Source of the DNA: CADEDV01 sp964412375 | GTDB lineage: Bacteria; Bacteroidota; Bacteroidia; Chitinophagales; Chitinophagaceae | Assembly: GCA_964412375.1 (NCBI GenBank) | Contig: CAYPOD010000009.1 | Span: 34,946 to 98,945, forward strand | Reading direction: 5' to 3' | DNA: 64,000 bases | In this document: one piece after another, positions 35,528 to 43,731 of the stretch | How the letters are laid out: every line of letters starts with the position of its first letter | How positions within the stretch are numbered: the first letter of the stretch is position 1 | The notes under the pieces: model-generated | Told to the model about the DNA's origin: nothing | Databases searched by the model: none | The model's input: the letters and a program-made list of their open reading frames with translations, nothing else | Program-made: the position numbers and the translations under genes

Positions 35528-35559
35528 CGTATGCCACACCTCCGGGTATGGCATACGTA
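35526..35559. repeat. Perfect 11-bp inverted repeat upstream of the asparaginase-like gene
   Basis: TACGTATGCCA (35526-35536) and TGGCATACGTA (35549-35559) with a 12-nt loop. It lies between the terminator and the gene at 35593 and could be an operator for a dimeric regulator. Confidence 0.55.
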
Positions 35560-35592
35560 CTCAATCAGTATCTTCACGCCAAATGCATTGCT

Positions 35593-36090
35593 ATGGCCAT
35601 CCGCATCTTCATCACCGGCGGCACCTTTGATAAAGAGTACAACGAACTGAACGGGCAGCTATATTTCAAAGACACCCACATGCACGACCTGCTGGAAATG
35701 GGCCGCAGCCGTGTGGCAGTGGAGATCAGGACACTGATGATGATTGACAGCCTTGAAATGACAGACCAGGACCGCAGCCTGATTGCCCACCAGTGTATCC
35801 AATGCCAGGAAGATAGAATTGTTATCACTCACGGCACCGACACCATGGCAGAAACAGCCGGGGTGCTTGCGGAAAAAGTGAAAAATAAAACCATCATCCT
35901 CACCGGAGCCATGATCCCCATCAAATTCGGAAGCAGCGATGGCCTGTTCAATCTTGGCAGTGCTCTTGCCTTTGCACAAACATTGCCTGCTGGTGTGTAT
36001 GTCGCCATGAATGGTCGTTATTTCAACTGGGATAATGTTCGCAAAAACAAGCAGACCGGAATTTTTGAAGAGATAAAACCGGGTCTGTAA
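35593..36090 (+). CDS. Short asparaginase-domain protein
   Basis: 165 residues from the Met of MAIRIFITGGTFDKEYNEL; in-frame starts upstream fall within the inverted repeat. It carries the N-terminal asparaginase signature ITGGTFD with the nucleophile Thr, and the second motif ITHGTDTM (about residue 77-84), then LTGAMIP and the SDGLFNLG stretch. Ordinary L-asparaginases are about 330 residues with a second domain, which is absent here. Short single-domain forms are known in several bacteria, so this looks complete and not truncated. Activity on asparagine is plausible but unproven. Confidence 0.8.
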   Translation: MAIRIFITGGTFDKEYNELNGQLYFKDTHMHDLLEMGRSRVAVEIRTLMMIDSLEMTDQDRSLIAHQCIQCQEDRIVITHGTDTMAETAGVLAEKVKNKTIILTGAMIPIKFGSSDGLFNLGSALAFAQTLPAGVYVAMNGRYFNWDNVRKNKQTGIFEEIKPGL

Positions 36091-36117
36091 AAACCGGACA
36101 TCCTTTTTAACAGGGAT

Positions 36118-36142
36118 AAATACGGCGCCGTATTTACTTTAG
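36118..36142 (+). promoter_or_regulatory. 18-bp perfect palindrome and -7 box before the AraC-type gene
   Basis: AAATACGGCGCCGTATTT (36118-36135) abuts TACTTTAG (36135-36142), a near match to the TAnnTTTG -7 element. An operator overlapping the promoter of the regulator gene would allow autoregulation or control by another factor. Confidence 0.5.
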
Positions 36143-36156
36143 CTGCGTAAATAGCC

Positions 36157-37005
36157 ATGCAGCATATTGAATTTTTCCATACCGATCATTTTGAACACAA
36201 TTATCACCGGGTGCCGGCGCCGGCTGCACTGAGTCATTTCATTGATTTTTTCTGGGAAACCCGTTTTGATCATTTATGGAAGCAGTATCCCAAAGGATTT
36301 TCGGATGCACAGTTCCCGAATATCGGTTACACGTATATCATCAACCTGGGTACTCCCTTTGTGATGCAGGTGGAGGATAAAAAATTCAACATGAAAACCG
36401 ATGGTTTTTTGCCACGGTATAACGCCATTGAATGTTTTCATAAACCCGGCAACCACCTGTTTGGTATCAAATTCCGCATCTCGCCGGTCATCTTTGAGAA
36501 AAAAGTGAATTTTTCTGAGTACCGGGGATTTATATTTCCATTGAGCTACCTGATGGATGAGGCCATGATTGATAAAGTGAAAAAGGCGAAAAACTTTGAA
36601 GAAAGAATCAGCATGCTGTCTGAATATTTTTTTTCGGTGCTGGCAAGACATGCGGGTTCAATGCAACCGGTAATGATCGTCAGCAAAATTCTCGATCATT
36701 GTTTCCAGCATAACGACTTCAGCGTTTCACTCGAAAAAATTGCTGCAGAAAATAAAATATCTGTTCGCACCCTCCAGCGGTATTTTGAAGCCTGCACCGG
36801 CATCAGCAGCAAGCAGGCGCTGCAGGTGATGCGGATAAGGAAAGCTGCCACCCACCTGATCAATTCTCCGGGCAATTTTCATTATGCCACTTACGGTTAT
36901 TATGATCACAGTCATTTTTATAAACACCTGAAGCAGTTCATGCAAAGCAATACACTGAAGAATTTTGAAGCAAATCTGCCGCTGCCGGCATTATTGCAGA
37001 AATGA
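36157..37005 (+). CDS. AraC family transcriptional regulator
   Basis: 282 residues. The N-terminal domain (about 1-155), with HFIDFFWETRFD and FGIKFRISP, is of the type found in many Bacteroidota AraC regulators with an unassigned sensory domain. The C-terminal double helix-turn-helix (about 175-270) shows FSVSLEKIAAENKISVRTLQ and the second-helix signature GYYDHSHFYKHLKQF. The ligand is unknown. It follows the short asparaginase gene by 66 bp on the same strand, with a palindrome between them. A weak terminator follows. Confidence 0.88.
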   Translation: MQHIEFFHTDHFEHNYHRVPAPAALSHFIDFFWETRFDHLWKQYPKGFSDAQFPNIGYTYIINLGTPFVMQVEDKKFNMKTDGFLPRYNAIECFHKPGNHLFGIKFRISPVIFEKKVNFSEYRGFIFPLSYLMDEAMIDKVKKAKNFEERISMLSEYFFSVLARHAGSMQPVMIVSKILDHCFQHNDFSVSLEKIAAENKISVRTLQRYFEACTGISSKQALQVMRIRKAATHLINSPGNFHYATYGYYDHSHFYKHLKQFMQSNTLKNFEANLPLPALLQK

Positions 37006-37007
37006 GA

Positions 37008-37036
37008 AAGACCGGCAAGACTACCGGCCTTTTCTA
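37008..37036 (+). terminator. Terminator after the AraC-type gene
   Basis: AAG-A-CCGG (37008-37015) pairs with CCGG-C-CTT (37024-37031) with one mismatch, then TTCT. Confidence 0.55.
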
Positions 37037-37057
37037 TGCACATGAGAAAACTATAGC

Positions 37058-39508
37058 TTAATTCCCCGCTCTTTGTCTTTCTTCTTCCGATGCCGTGGTG
37101 CGGCGGCGGGCTGCCTGCACTTTGTTATTGCCAAAGCGATAGGTAAAGGTCAGGTTGGCTACCCTTGTTTCCCGGTAGGCATTCCATTTCTCCACATAGT
37201 TGTTAAAAGACACGACTGCTCTTGGCAGGTTGGTCCAGAAAATATCGGTGATATTGAAACGTACAGTGCCCTTGCCTTTAAAGATCATTTTTTGAACACC
37301 GGTAGCGATGCCCCATTGCGGCTTGAATTCCATAAAACCACTGCGGCCGCCTGAGTTGAAGTTGGCGCCGAACTCAGCTGTCCAGCCTTTTTTGAATGTA
37401 AATGTATTATTGCTGCGGATATCCATTACCGGTTTCCCGTTGTTCAGGTTGGTGCCGCCGAGGTTTCCGTTGAAGTGATTATAGAATATATTGCCACTGT
37501 TGATCATGTTCCACCATTTGCTGATTCGAACAGGAGCCGAGATGCTCAGTCCATAATAATCCTGCGATTCCAGGTTGATAGGTATCTGCACGGTGACATT
37601 CTCATCCGATGGAATATTGGGGAAAACATCTTTGAATTTTGCGATAGCAACATTTTGGTTGCGTGTGGTGCGGCTGTAGCCTAATGTGAAATTCAGATTT
37701 TTCAGCGTATAACTTAATTCATAGGACCAGGTGAGTTGTGGCGTTAAACCTGGGTTGCCTGTTGCATAGGTGGTCACATCAATGAGAAATAAGAAGGGGT
37801 TGAGTTGTGAGTAACCGGGACGATCAATGCGGCGGCTCACCGACACACCCAGTGTTTTGTCTTCTTTCAGTTTATAATTAAAGAAAGCACTGGGAAAAAG
37901 GTTGATATAACTGGAGTCCCAGTGAACGTCACCTTTCACCTGCCAGGTTTTTACATCTGTATGTTCTGCCCGGAGACCGATCTGCAGATCCCATTTTTTG
38001 AATTGTTTGCTGAAGTTGATATAACCGGCATTGTTGTTCTCATCATAGAGAAAGTGATTGGTTTTTGTATCATCATTTACCGGGGTGCCGGTACTGACAT
38101 CAAAAAATTTTGCATCATTATCAGAGGAAACAAAACTGGTCTTGAAGCCGGCTTCCCATTTGGCATTTTTCTTCAGCGGGTTCACATAATCCACTTTTGC
38201 AATCTTAAACGTAAGCTTTCCCTGCTGATCGCCATCCAGTATATAATCGGGTTGCAGGCTGCTGCCATCGAGTTTATAGTAGCGGGTGGCGTTGCGGGAC
38301 AAAGCATGTGATTGGTAAATACCATAGTCAAGATCTGCTGTTAGTTCTTTTCCCGTGCTGTCAAATGTGTGTTTGAAATTAATATTTGCCACAGTATTCC
38401 TGTTCCTGTCATTATTGGTTGCAATGGCTTCAAACGTATTGGTGGGCTGCCGTTGCGGATCAAGGATGATGGATTTGTTATTATTGTCTCTTTTAAAATG
38501 CAGGAAGTTACTGTTCACCACAAATCCCAGGATTGTTTTTTTGGAAGGAAAGAAATCCATTCCCAGCCTCGCCGTATTATTTTCCAAAGGCATTTTGGCA
38601 TAGTTATCCTTCAGGTCTCCGCCGGTATAGATACCATTGGTGTAAAAATTCCGGTCAAGGATCAGGTTATTAAGCAAAACACGGTAGGCATAGTTGTAAT
38701 TGCCAAATATGTTGATCTTTTTGTTGCGGTAGTTAAAAGTCGTTCCTGCATTTGCTTTGGGATACACACCCTGCCCATAACCAGCCGTTAACGTTCCGTT
38801 TGTTCCCAGGCGTTGATCTTTCTTCATTCTTATATCAATAATGCCCGAATTACCGGCCGCATCATATTTGGCAGAAGGATTGGTGATGATATCAATGCGT
38901 TCAATGGCAGCAGAAGGAAGGCCCCGCAAGTAATTTGCAAGATCCTGCCCGGTCATTGCCGTAGGTTTACCGTCAATCATGATGATGACACCAGCTCTTC
39001 CGCGAAGACTGATAGCATCGTTTTGGTCAATGTTCACACCGGGTGACCGCTCCAGCACATCCATGGCCGAACTGCCTGCGCTGATAATACTGTTCTCTAC
39101 GTTTACTACAATGCGATCTGACAGTTTTTGAATAAAAGGTTTGCGGCTGGTAACGGTGACAGCTCCCAGTTGGGCAGATGTGGGTTGTAAAACAACCTTT
39201 GGCAGGTTAAGAATAGCCTGATCTTCCGTCAATGAAAAAGCAGCGTAATAAGCGTTGTGATTTACCATGGAAACCCGCAGCAGGTATTCTCCCGGCCTGA
39301 TATTTTCCAGTTCAGCCATCCCGGTTCTGTCAGTAATGCCGGCTTTGATCAGCACAGAATCTTTTTTTCGCAACACTTCTACGGTGGCGTTTTCCAGCGC
39401 CTGTTGGTCATTGGCAACGGTCACCAGCACTTTTCCTCTTTGGGGGGGTTGTGCCAACAAAATTGTTCCTGTTGTCATTAGCAGCATCAACAGCAATAGT
39501 CTTCTCAT
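37058..39508 (-). CDS. Outer-membrane beta-barrel family protein (TonB-receptor-like)
   Basis: 816 residues from MRRLLLLMLLMTTGTILLAQ, a signal peptide; an upstream Met 8 codons earlier is less likely. The regulatory-like domain (about 25-110) includes GMAELENIRPGEYLLRVSMV. A plug-like segment (about 115-225) shows SAMDVLERSPGVNIDQNDAI and IIMIDGKPTAMTGQDLANYL. The C-terminal OMP_b-brl_3 barrel ends with FTYRFGNNK plus a charged tail. The family is related to TonB-dependent receptors. The ligand is unknown. It is more distant from the other two barrel proteins of this window than they are from each other. Confidence 0.88.
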   Translation of the reverse strand: MRRLLLLMLLMTTGTILLAQPPQRGKVLVTVANDQQALENATVEVLRKKDSVLIKAGITDRTGMAELENIRPGEYLLRVSMVNHNAYYAAFSLTEDQAILNLPKVVLQPTSAQLGAVTVTSRKPFIQKLSDRIVVNVENSIISAGSSAMDVLERSPGVNIDQNDAISLRGRAGVIIMIDGKPTAMTGQDLANYLRGLPSAAIERIDIITNPSAKYDAAGNSGIIDIRMKKDQRLGTNGTLTAGYGQGVYPKANAGTTFNYRNKKINIFGNYNYAYRVLLNNLILDRNFYTNGIYTGGDLKDNYAKMPLENNTARLGMDFFPSKKTILGFVVNSNFLHFKRDNNNKSIILDPQRQPTNTFEAIATNNDRNRNTVANINFKHTFDSTGKELTADLDYGIYQSHALSRNATRYYKLDGSSLQPDYILDGDQQGKLTFKIAKVDYVNPLKKNAKWEAGFKTSFVSSDNDAKFFDVSTGTPVNDDTKTNHFLYDENNNAGYINFSKQFKKWDLQIGLRAEHTDVKTWQVKGDVHWDSSYINLFPSAFFNYKLKEDKTLGVSVSRRIDRPGYSQLNPFLFLIDVTTYATGNPGLTPQLTWSYELSYTLKNLNFTLGYSRTTRNQNVAIAKFKDVFPNIPSDENVTVQIPINLESQDYYGLSISAPVRISKWWNMINSGNIFYNHFNGNLGGTNLNNGKPVMDIRSNNTFTFKKGWTAEFGANFNSGGRSGFMEFKPQWGIATGVQKMIFKGKGTVRFNITDIFWTNLPRAVVSFNNYVEKWNAYRETRVANLTFTYRFGNNKVQAARRRTTASEEERQRAGN

Positions 39509-39633
39509 AATATATTCCGTTCGTTTTGACAAATGTTGCTGAAAAGCAATCGCTGTCGTAGTTAATATGTAGTAACCGGGAGTTTCAAATGAGGAGAGGG
39601 TGCTGAAGTGACCGGCTGTGTCGGATTTTTACA

Positions 39634-39668
39634 TAAAAGAAAAACCACCTCCGGCAAGAAGTGGTTTT
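39634..39668 (-). terminator. Rho-independent terminator of the OmpA-type gene
   Basis: Read on the minus strand, AAAACCAC (39668-39661) and GTGGTTTT (39648-39641) form the stem, followed by TCTTTTATG. Confidence 0.85.
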
Positions 39669-39692
39669 GATAAATAAAATGAATGAAGAAGA

Positions 39693-40586
39693 TCAGGCAC
39701 CTGCTTTTGGCTCCAGCAACTGGAAGAACTGATCCAGTTGTGGCAGTATCACAATTCTTGTTCTGCGGTTGGCCGCTTTGCCTTCCTTGGTTCCATTATC
39801 CTGGAGCGGTTTATATTCACCACGTCCGGCTGCAGCCATCTTTGCAGGATCAAGACCATATTGTTTTTGCAACAATCTTACGACCGATGTAGCTCTCTTC
39901 ACACTCAAATCCCAGTTGTCCTGCAGCACACCACCATTGTAAGGAACATTGTCGGTATGACCTTCTACCATAAATTCAATATCCGGTTGGTTTTTTAATA
40001 CGGCTGCTACCTTGCCCAATACGGTTTTTGCCTGCGGGGTCACTTCATATTTGCCGCTTTTGAAAAGCAGTTTATCTGAAATGTCAATGTACACCACTCC
40101 TTTATCTACTTTAATATTGATGTCTTCATCATCCATATTGCCGACAGCGCCTTTCAGGTTCATCACCAGCGCCAGGTTCAGCGAATCTTTCCGGGCCAGT
40201 GATTGCTGCAGGGTTTGTATATAAGAGTCTTTGGCGCCGATATTCTCCAGCGACTTTTTAATGCTTTCAGCCTGTGCTGCTGTGATCACAGAAAGATCTT
40301 CGAGTTGTTTCAGCGCAGACGTGTTATTGGCTTTCAGGAAATCAATCTGCTTGTTCAGGTCTGATATCTTTCCGTTCAGCGAAGACACATCACCTTCCAG
40401 CGCTGCCTTCTGGCGGTTCAGGCTGGCTTTGTCGTCAATACAGGTGTTGAGTTCTCCCTGTAACTGTGTGTGTTTGGTTTGCAGGGTGGCATAATCTGCC
40501 TGTGCTGCTTTGAATTTTTTGCTGCTGACGCAAGAGAACAATACTAATGAAGAAGATGCTGCCACTAAAAGATGGTTCAGTTTCAT
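39693..40586 (-). CDS. OmpA-family peptidoglycan-binding lipoprotein with coiled coil
   Basis: 297 residues. A lipoprotein signal ends in LVLFSC (Cys19). Residues about 25-140 are a continuous coiled coil (heptads in ALEGDVSSLNGKISDLNKQI). The OmpA C-terminal domain (about 165-285) has LLFKSGKYEVTPQAKTVL, VEGHTDNVPY, the peptidoglycan-contact DNWDLSVKRA and the closing NRRTRIVILPQL. It is expected to tether the outer membrane to the peptidoglycan. A clear terminator lies immediately downstream. The gene is separated from the arsC-like gene upstream by a second terminator, so it is transcribed alone. Confidence 0.92.
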   Translation of the reverse strand: MKLNHLLVAASSSLVLFSCVSSKKFKAAQADYATLQTKHTQLQGELNTCIDDKASLNRQKAALEGDVSSLNGKISDLNKQIDFLKANNTSALKQLEDLSVITAAQAESIKKSLENIGAKDSYIQTLQQSLARKDSLNLALVMNLKGAVGNMDDEDINIKVDKGVVYIDISDKLLFKSGKYEVTPQAKTVLGKVAAVLKNQPDIEFMVEGHTDNVPYNGGVLQDNWDLSVKRATSVVRLLQKQYGLDPAKMAAAGRGEYKPLQDNGTKEGKAANRRTRIVILPQLDQFFQLLEPKAGA

Positions 40587-40602
40587 ACGAAATCGTTTTT
40601 AG

Positions 40603-40644
40603 ATAAAAAAATAACAGCGAAAAACGGTGTGTGCATTCGCTGTT
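40603..40644 (-). terminator. Rho-independent terminator of the ArsC/Spx-type gene
   Basis: On the minus strand AACAGCGAA (40644-40636) pairs with TTCGCTGTT (40621-40613) and is followed by ATTTTTTTATC. Confidence 0.85.
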
Positions 40645-40742
40645 TTATGCCTTAACAGTTGGCAAAGATAACCTTCTTCATTTTAAGGAGACTTCCTGTA
40701 CTGTTAATATTATATGGAGGTAATTCTTTGTAAGTGAAACTG

Positions 40743-41093
40743 CTAAACACTTTTTTTCAGCTCTTCCACTGTTTTCTTTTCACTGCCAATAAATATTTTA
40801 TCCTGAATGATGACCACCGGTCTTTTCAGGAAAGTATCTTCTTCAAGAATAAAATTCCGGTAGTCTTTTTCGGTGAGTTTTTTGTCCTTGAGACCAAGCT
40901 CTTTGTATTTCAGGGCACGGCGGCTGAATAACGCCTCATAACTGCCGGCGAGTTTTTTCATTTCCTCCAGTTGGGCCGGGGTGATCTTTTCAACCCTGAT
41001 ATTCTGCATGTCAAATCCTTTTTTATCAATGCCCGTTTCTTTGATGATGGCCTGGCAGGTGCTGCAATGGCCGAGATGGTAAATTTTCTTCAT
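40743..41093 (-). CDS. ArsC/Spx family thioredoxin-fold protein
   Basis: 116 residues from MKKIYHLGHCSTC; an alternative start four codons upstream exists. The redox CxxC is CSTC (Cys10, Cys13). The C-terminal RPVVIIQDKIFIG is the typical ArsC-family strand pair, with the cis-Pro in the KRPVVI region. The protein could be an arsenate reductase-like enzyme or an Spx-type RNA-polymerase-binding regulator; CxxC at the N-terminus is compatible with both. No arsenic-resistance genes are nearby, which makes the general redox or regulatory role more likely. Confidence 0.8.
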   Translation of the reverse strand: MKKIYHLGHCSTCQAIIKETGIDKKGFDMQNIRVEKITPAQLEEMKKLAGSYEALFSRRALKYKELGLKDKKLTEKDYRNFILEEDTFLKRPVVIIQDKIFIGSEKKTVEELKKSV

Positions 41094-41159
41094 AACAGCC
41101 TGCAAGTTAAACCATCCGGCTGTTTCCCGGCTTCGTAAACAAGTGCCGGGTTATCTTGT

Positions 41160-41167
41160 TATTTTTG
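41160..41167 (+). promoter_or_regulatory. -7 element for the Nfu-type gene
   Basis: TATTTTTG matches TAnnTTTG. The expected start of transcription is near 41174, which favours the ATG at 41186 over an upstream in-frame start at 41156. Confidence 0.45.
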
Positions 41168-41185
41168 TATTCTCAAAAGCGAAAT

Positions 41186-41782
41186 ATGATCAAAACAGGC
41201 AACCCAATTATTAGCATCTATACCGAAATGACGCCCAACCCGGAAACGATGAAGTTTGTGGCCAACAAACTGCTCTATCCCGGCAAAAGCATTGATTTTC
41301 CCGATGCCGAATCGGCCAAACCCTCGCCACTGGCAACGGAGTTATTTGGTTTTCCTTTTATCAGGGCGGTGTTTATTGCCAGCAATTTTGTGACACTGAC
41401 CAAAACATCAGAAGCCGACTGGCAGGATGTGATCCCTTCTGTCCGCCAGTTTCTGAAAGAATATTTAGAAGAAGGCAAAGCCGTAGTGAACGAAGAAGAA
41501 CTGGCTGCTGTGAAACAAAGCAGCAGCAATGAAGTGACTGCCGATGATGACGATGTGGTAAAAAGAATAAAAGAATTACTCGACAACTATGTTCGTCCTG
41601 CGGTAGAGATGGATGGCGGGGCAATACAGTTTAGGAGTTATGAAGATGGTGTGGTGAACCTGATGATGCAGGGAAGCTGCAGTGGTTGTCCTTCGTCCAT
41701 GATCACATTGAAAGCGGGCATTGAAGGTATGATGAAAAGAATGATACCGGAAGTGAAGGAAGTGGTAGCCGAAGCAGAGTAA
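41186..41782 (+). CDS. nfuA: NifU/Nfu-type Fe-S cluster scaffold protein
   Basis: 198 residues. The N-terminal Nfu_N domain (about 5-100) shows YTEMTPNPETMKFVANKLLY and the FGFPFIRAVFIA loop. An acidic linker follows. The C-terminal NifU domain (about 125-195) has VRPAVEMDGGAIQF and the cluster-binding GSCSGCPSSMITLKAGIEGM with the CxxC. Nfu proteins carry [4Fe-4S] clusters to apoproteins. The symbol is used for the family. The gene is monocistronic between a -7 box and a terminator. Confidence 0.92.
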   Translation: MIKTGNPIISIYTEMTPNPETMKFVANKLLYPGKSIDFPDAESAKPSPLATELFGFPFIRAVFIASNFVTLTKTSEADWQDVIPSVRQFLKEYLEEGKAVVNEEELAAVKQSSSNEVTADDDDVVKRIKELLDNYVRPAVEMDGGAIQFRSYEDGVVNLMMQGSCSGCPSSMITLKAGIEGMMKRMIPEVKEVVAEAE

Positions 41783-41813
41783 CCCCCTATCGCCTAAAAA
41801 AGAATATAATTAT

Positions 41814-41842
41814 AAAAGCGCCTCAGCCGGGGCGTTTTTTTA
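41814..41842 (+). terminator. Rho-independent terminator after the Nfu-type gene
   Basis: AAAAGCGCC (41814-41822) pairs with GGCGTTTTT (from 41831), with a G-U, around an 8-nt loop, then TTATT. Its last bases overlap the stop of the convergent gene. Confidence 0.8.
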
Positions 41843-42955
41843 TTGCACTGATTTTCTCCAGATCACATTTCTTTCCTTCAGATAATTTAGTACAAAATCA
41901 AAACAGGGTTTGTGCTTGCCGACCAATTCCGGGGGGAACAATCCCTTTTCTGTAAATAATTTCCTGGCGATAAGGTTCACCGCTGCTGTGCAGGTATAGC
42001 CGGTTGTCCGGGCCATGGAGGAAATTTTTGTCACAGGATCATACTCATCGTAGAGGTCATAAACGATCGTTTTACCTTCTCCTTTTACGATCACTTTCAT
42101 CACGGTAAATTCTTCTTCTTCCGGTCCCAGCTTCCATTCTTTCAGTAAAAGTTGAGAAGTGAAATCAAGCGGAGTGATGTTCGTCTCATTGACACGAACC
42201 GGTTTTTCGCTGAAGAAACCCGACTGCTGCAATGCGATGATAAGATCAATATGCCCGGGATAACGCAATGTTTTTTCTTTCATATCGGGTATATGCGCCA
42301 TTGTATAAATCAATGAACGCAGCCCGTCTGTATTGAACGCTTCCAGTTTTCCGGGTTTGTCAAAAGTCATCAGCTCCCGTTCACTCAGCGCCGGTCTGCT
42401 GACGATTGTTCCTTTTTCCACCAACCTTGCAGGACGGATATATTCCTGTATAACATCTACAGGTGAAAAAGGAGCTTTATAAAAGAAGGGAGCTTTGGGA
42501 TGTTTGGGTAATCCGCCGACATAACATTCAAACGCATCCACTTTCATTGCTTCGTTGTATCTGCCAAGAATAAAATTGCTCATGCCCGGCGCCACACCGC
42601 AGTCGGTGATAACCGTTACTCCCTTTTCTTTTGCTGTTTCATCTAATTGCAAAGCGTCTTCTGGGAAGAATGAAATATCCACCACATTTTTACCGGCATG
42701 CATAACCGCTTCCAGTGTTTTGTAACCCATAAAACCGGGCACAGCCGTTACGACAAGATCAAAAGGAGAAAGCCAGTCGGGATATTCATCGAATTGTGAA
42801 AGATCGGCAGCCGCTGTTTGTATGGCAGGGTTTCTTTCATTTAGTGCAGCAAGATTGGATGTACTCAGGTCAAAAGAAGTAACCTTATACTCTTTTGCAA
42901 GATCCAATGCAATGGCACGGCCCACCATTCCGGCTCCTAATACTGCAATCGTCAT
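41840..42955 (-). CDS. Saccharopine dehydrogenase family oxidoreductase
   Basis: 371 residues from MTIAVLGAGMVGRAIALDLA, where GAGMVG is the Rossmann nucleotide-binding loop; an in-frame Met 11 codons upstream is less likely because it lies in the 57-bp repeat. Further landmarks are SPFDLVVTAVPGFMGY, VTVITDCGVAPGMSNFILG and the C-terminal DPVTKISSMARTTGYT. The family includes saccharopine dehydrogenases and related amino-acid reductases. The substrate is unclear, lysine or carboxynorspermidine-type metabolism being options. The gene was probably once directly downstream of the EamA-type gene, now separated by an insert. Confidence 0.85.
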   Translation of the reverse strand: MTIAVLGAGMVGRAIALDLAKEYKVTSFDLSTSNLAALNERNPAIQTAAADLSQFDEYPDWLSPFDLVVTAVPGFMGYKTLEAVMHAGKNVVDISFFPEDALQLDETAKEKGVTVITDCGVAPGMSNFILGRYNEAMKVDAFECYVGGLPKHPKAPFFYKAPFSPVDVIQEYIRPARLVEKGTIVSRPALSERELMTFDKPGKLEAFNTDGLRSLIYTMAHIPDMKEKTLRYPGHIDLIIALQQSGFFSEKPVRVNETNITPLDFTSQLLLKEWKLGPEEEEFTVMKVIVKGEGKTIVYDLYDEYDPVTKISSMARTTGYTCTAAVNLIARKLFTEKGLFPPELVGKHKPCFDFVLNYLKERNVIWRKSVQ

Positions 42956-43012
42956 AGATACACTAATTGAACAGTAAAAGTAATTCAAAACAACCCGGCT
43001 ATAACATTTCTC
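42956..43012. repeat. 57-bp direct repeat, copy 1
   Basis: 54 of 57 positions are identical to copy 2 at 43732-43788. It contains a duplicate of the last bases of the EamA-type gene plus the spacer to the saccharopine-dehydrogenase-like gene. The two copies flank an insert of about 720 bp. Confidence 0.85.
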
Positions 43013-43146
43013 TTATCGCCCCGGTTCGTGTCACACAACCGGGGCGATTGAGTTTTTCTTTTTTGAAAGCTTTATGGGAAGAATTTTGAATGCTGGCAGC
43101 GGCTTGAACTGAGAAAATGACAATTAGTAGTAGAAATATTTTTCAT
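42999..43146 (-). pseudogene. Small secreted-peptide gene with apparent 1-nt frameshift
   Basis: The ATG at 43146 lies 3 nt after the stop of the lipoprotein gene. In its own frame it stops after 24 codons with no recognisable features. Shifting by one base in the A5 run directly after the ATG gives a signal-peptide-like sequence (KIFLLLIVIFSVQAAAS) and an open frame of about 47 codons ending in the repeat. This suggests a recently broken or programmed-frameshift small secreted peptide. Confidence 0.4.
43015..43048. repeat. 12-bp perfect inverted repeat at the left end of the insert
   Basis: ATCGCCCCGGTT (43015-43026) and AACCGGGGCGAT (43037-43048). The loop region includes the motif GGTTCGTG..ACAC.AACC that recurs in the palindrome at the right end. 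T-rich sequence follows on the plus strand. Confidence 0.8.
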
Positions 43147-43149
43147 GAT

Positions 43150-43659
43150 TTAATGATTTAGTTTGAAAAGTAAACCCTGTGAATAGGAGTTATAAGTTTC
43201 AGCTATCAGATCGTTTTTATAGTATGCCTTTAAGTACTCGTATTTATTGGCGCATTTTTCTTTTTTTGCCTTATACACAAGCTTTAATGTGTCAAAGGTG
43301 TTATAGTTGTACTTGATATAGATATACTTTGTTTGTTCGCTTTCAAAAGCAATTTTGTCATCTTGTGGAATAAATATTGGGTAAATAGTAGGTACATAAA
43401 ACCCTTTTAAAGGATTTACAGGATCAGAATTTATTTGATAGGGGGTGTTTAATAAATTCTCATGAGAATCTCTGACCTGTAAACTATCAATATTAAATGG
43501 GGAAAGACTTGTATTTGCAGGATAGAAGTATTCATTGTTAGCAATACTGAAAAAGGTAATGGTTAATCCTGCTCCTTCAATACCTCTTGGTTCGATACAG
43601 GGTTTACCACATCTGCAGAAAAGAATGATAATTAGTACGGCTATGAATATTTCTTTCAT
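43150..43659 (-). CDS. Small lipoprotein of unknown function in a repeat-flanked insert
   Basis: 169 residues. A hydrophobic N-terminus MKEIFIAVLIIILFCRCGK contains candidate lipidation cysteines. The rest is rich in Asn, Tyr and Lys and shows no recognised domain. The coding sequence is clearly AT-richer than its neighbours. It sits in a segment bounded by palindromes (43015-43048 and 43704-43724) and 57-bp direct repeats, which indicates acquisition by insertion. A probable small peptide ORF is coupled downstream. Function unknown. Confidence 0.65.
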   Translation of the reverse strand: MKEIFIAVLIIILFCRCGKPCIEPRGIEGAGLTITFFSIANNEYFYPANTSLSPFNIDSLQVRDSHENLLNTPYQINSDPVNPLKGFYVPTIYPIFIPQDDKIAFESEQTKYIYIKYNYNTFDTLKLVYKAKKEKCANKYEYLKAYYKNDLIAETYNSYSQGLLFKLNH

Positions 43660-43703
43660 AAAGTTTAATTTTTGTAAGGCAGTTTAAAAGAGTACCTGAG
43701 TGC

Positions 43704-43724
43704 TGGTTCGTGAGACACGAACCA
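43704..43724. repeat. Palindrome at the right end of the insert
   Basis: TGGTTCGTG-AGA-CACGAACCA, perfect 9-bp arms with a 3-bp loop. It shares the GGTTCGTG..ACAC.AACC core with the inverted repeat at the left end. Confidence 0.8.
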
Positions 43725-43731
43725 TGGCAGC

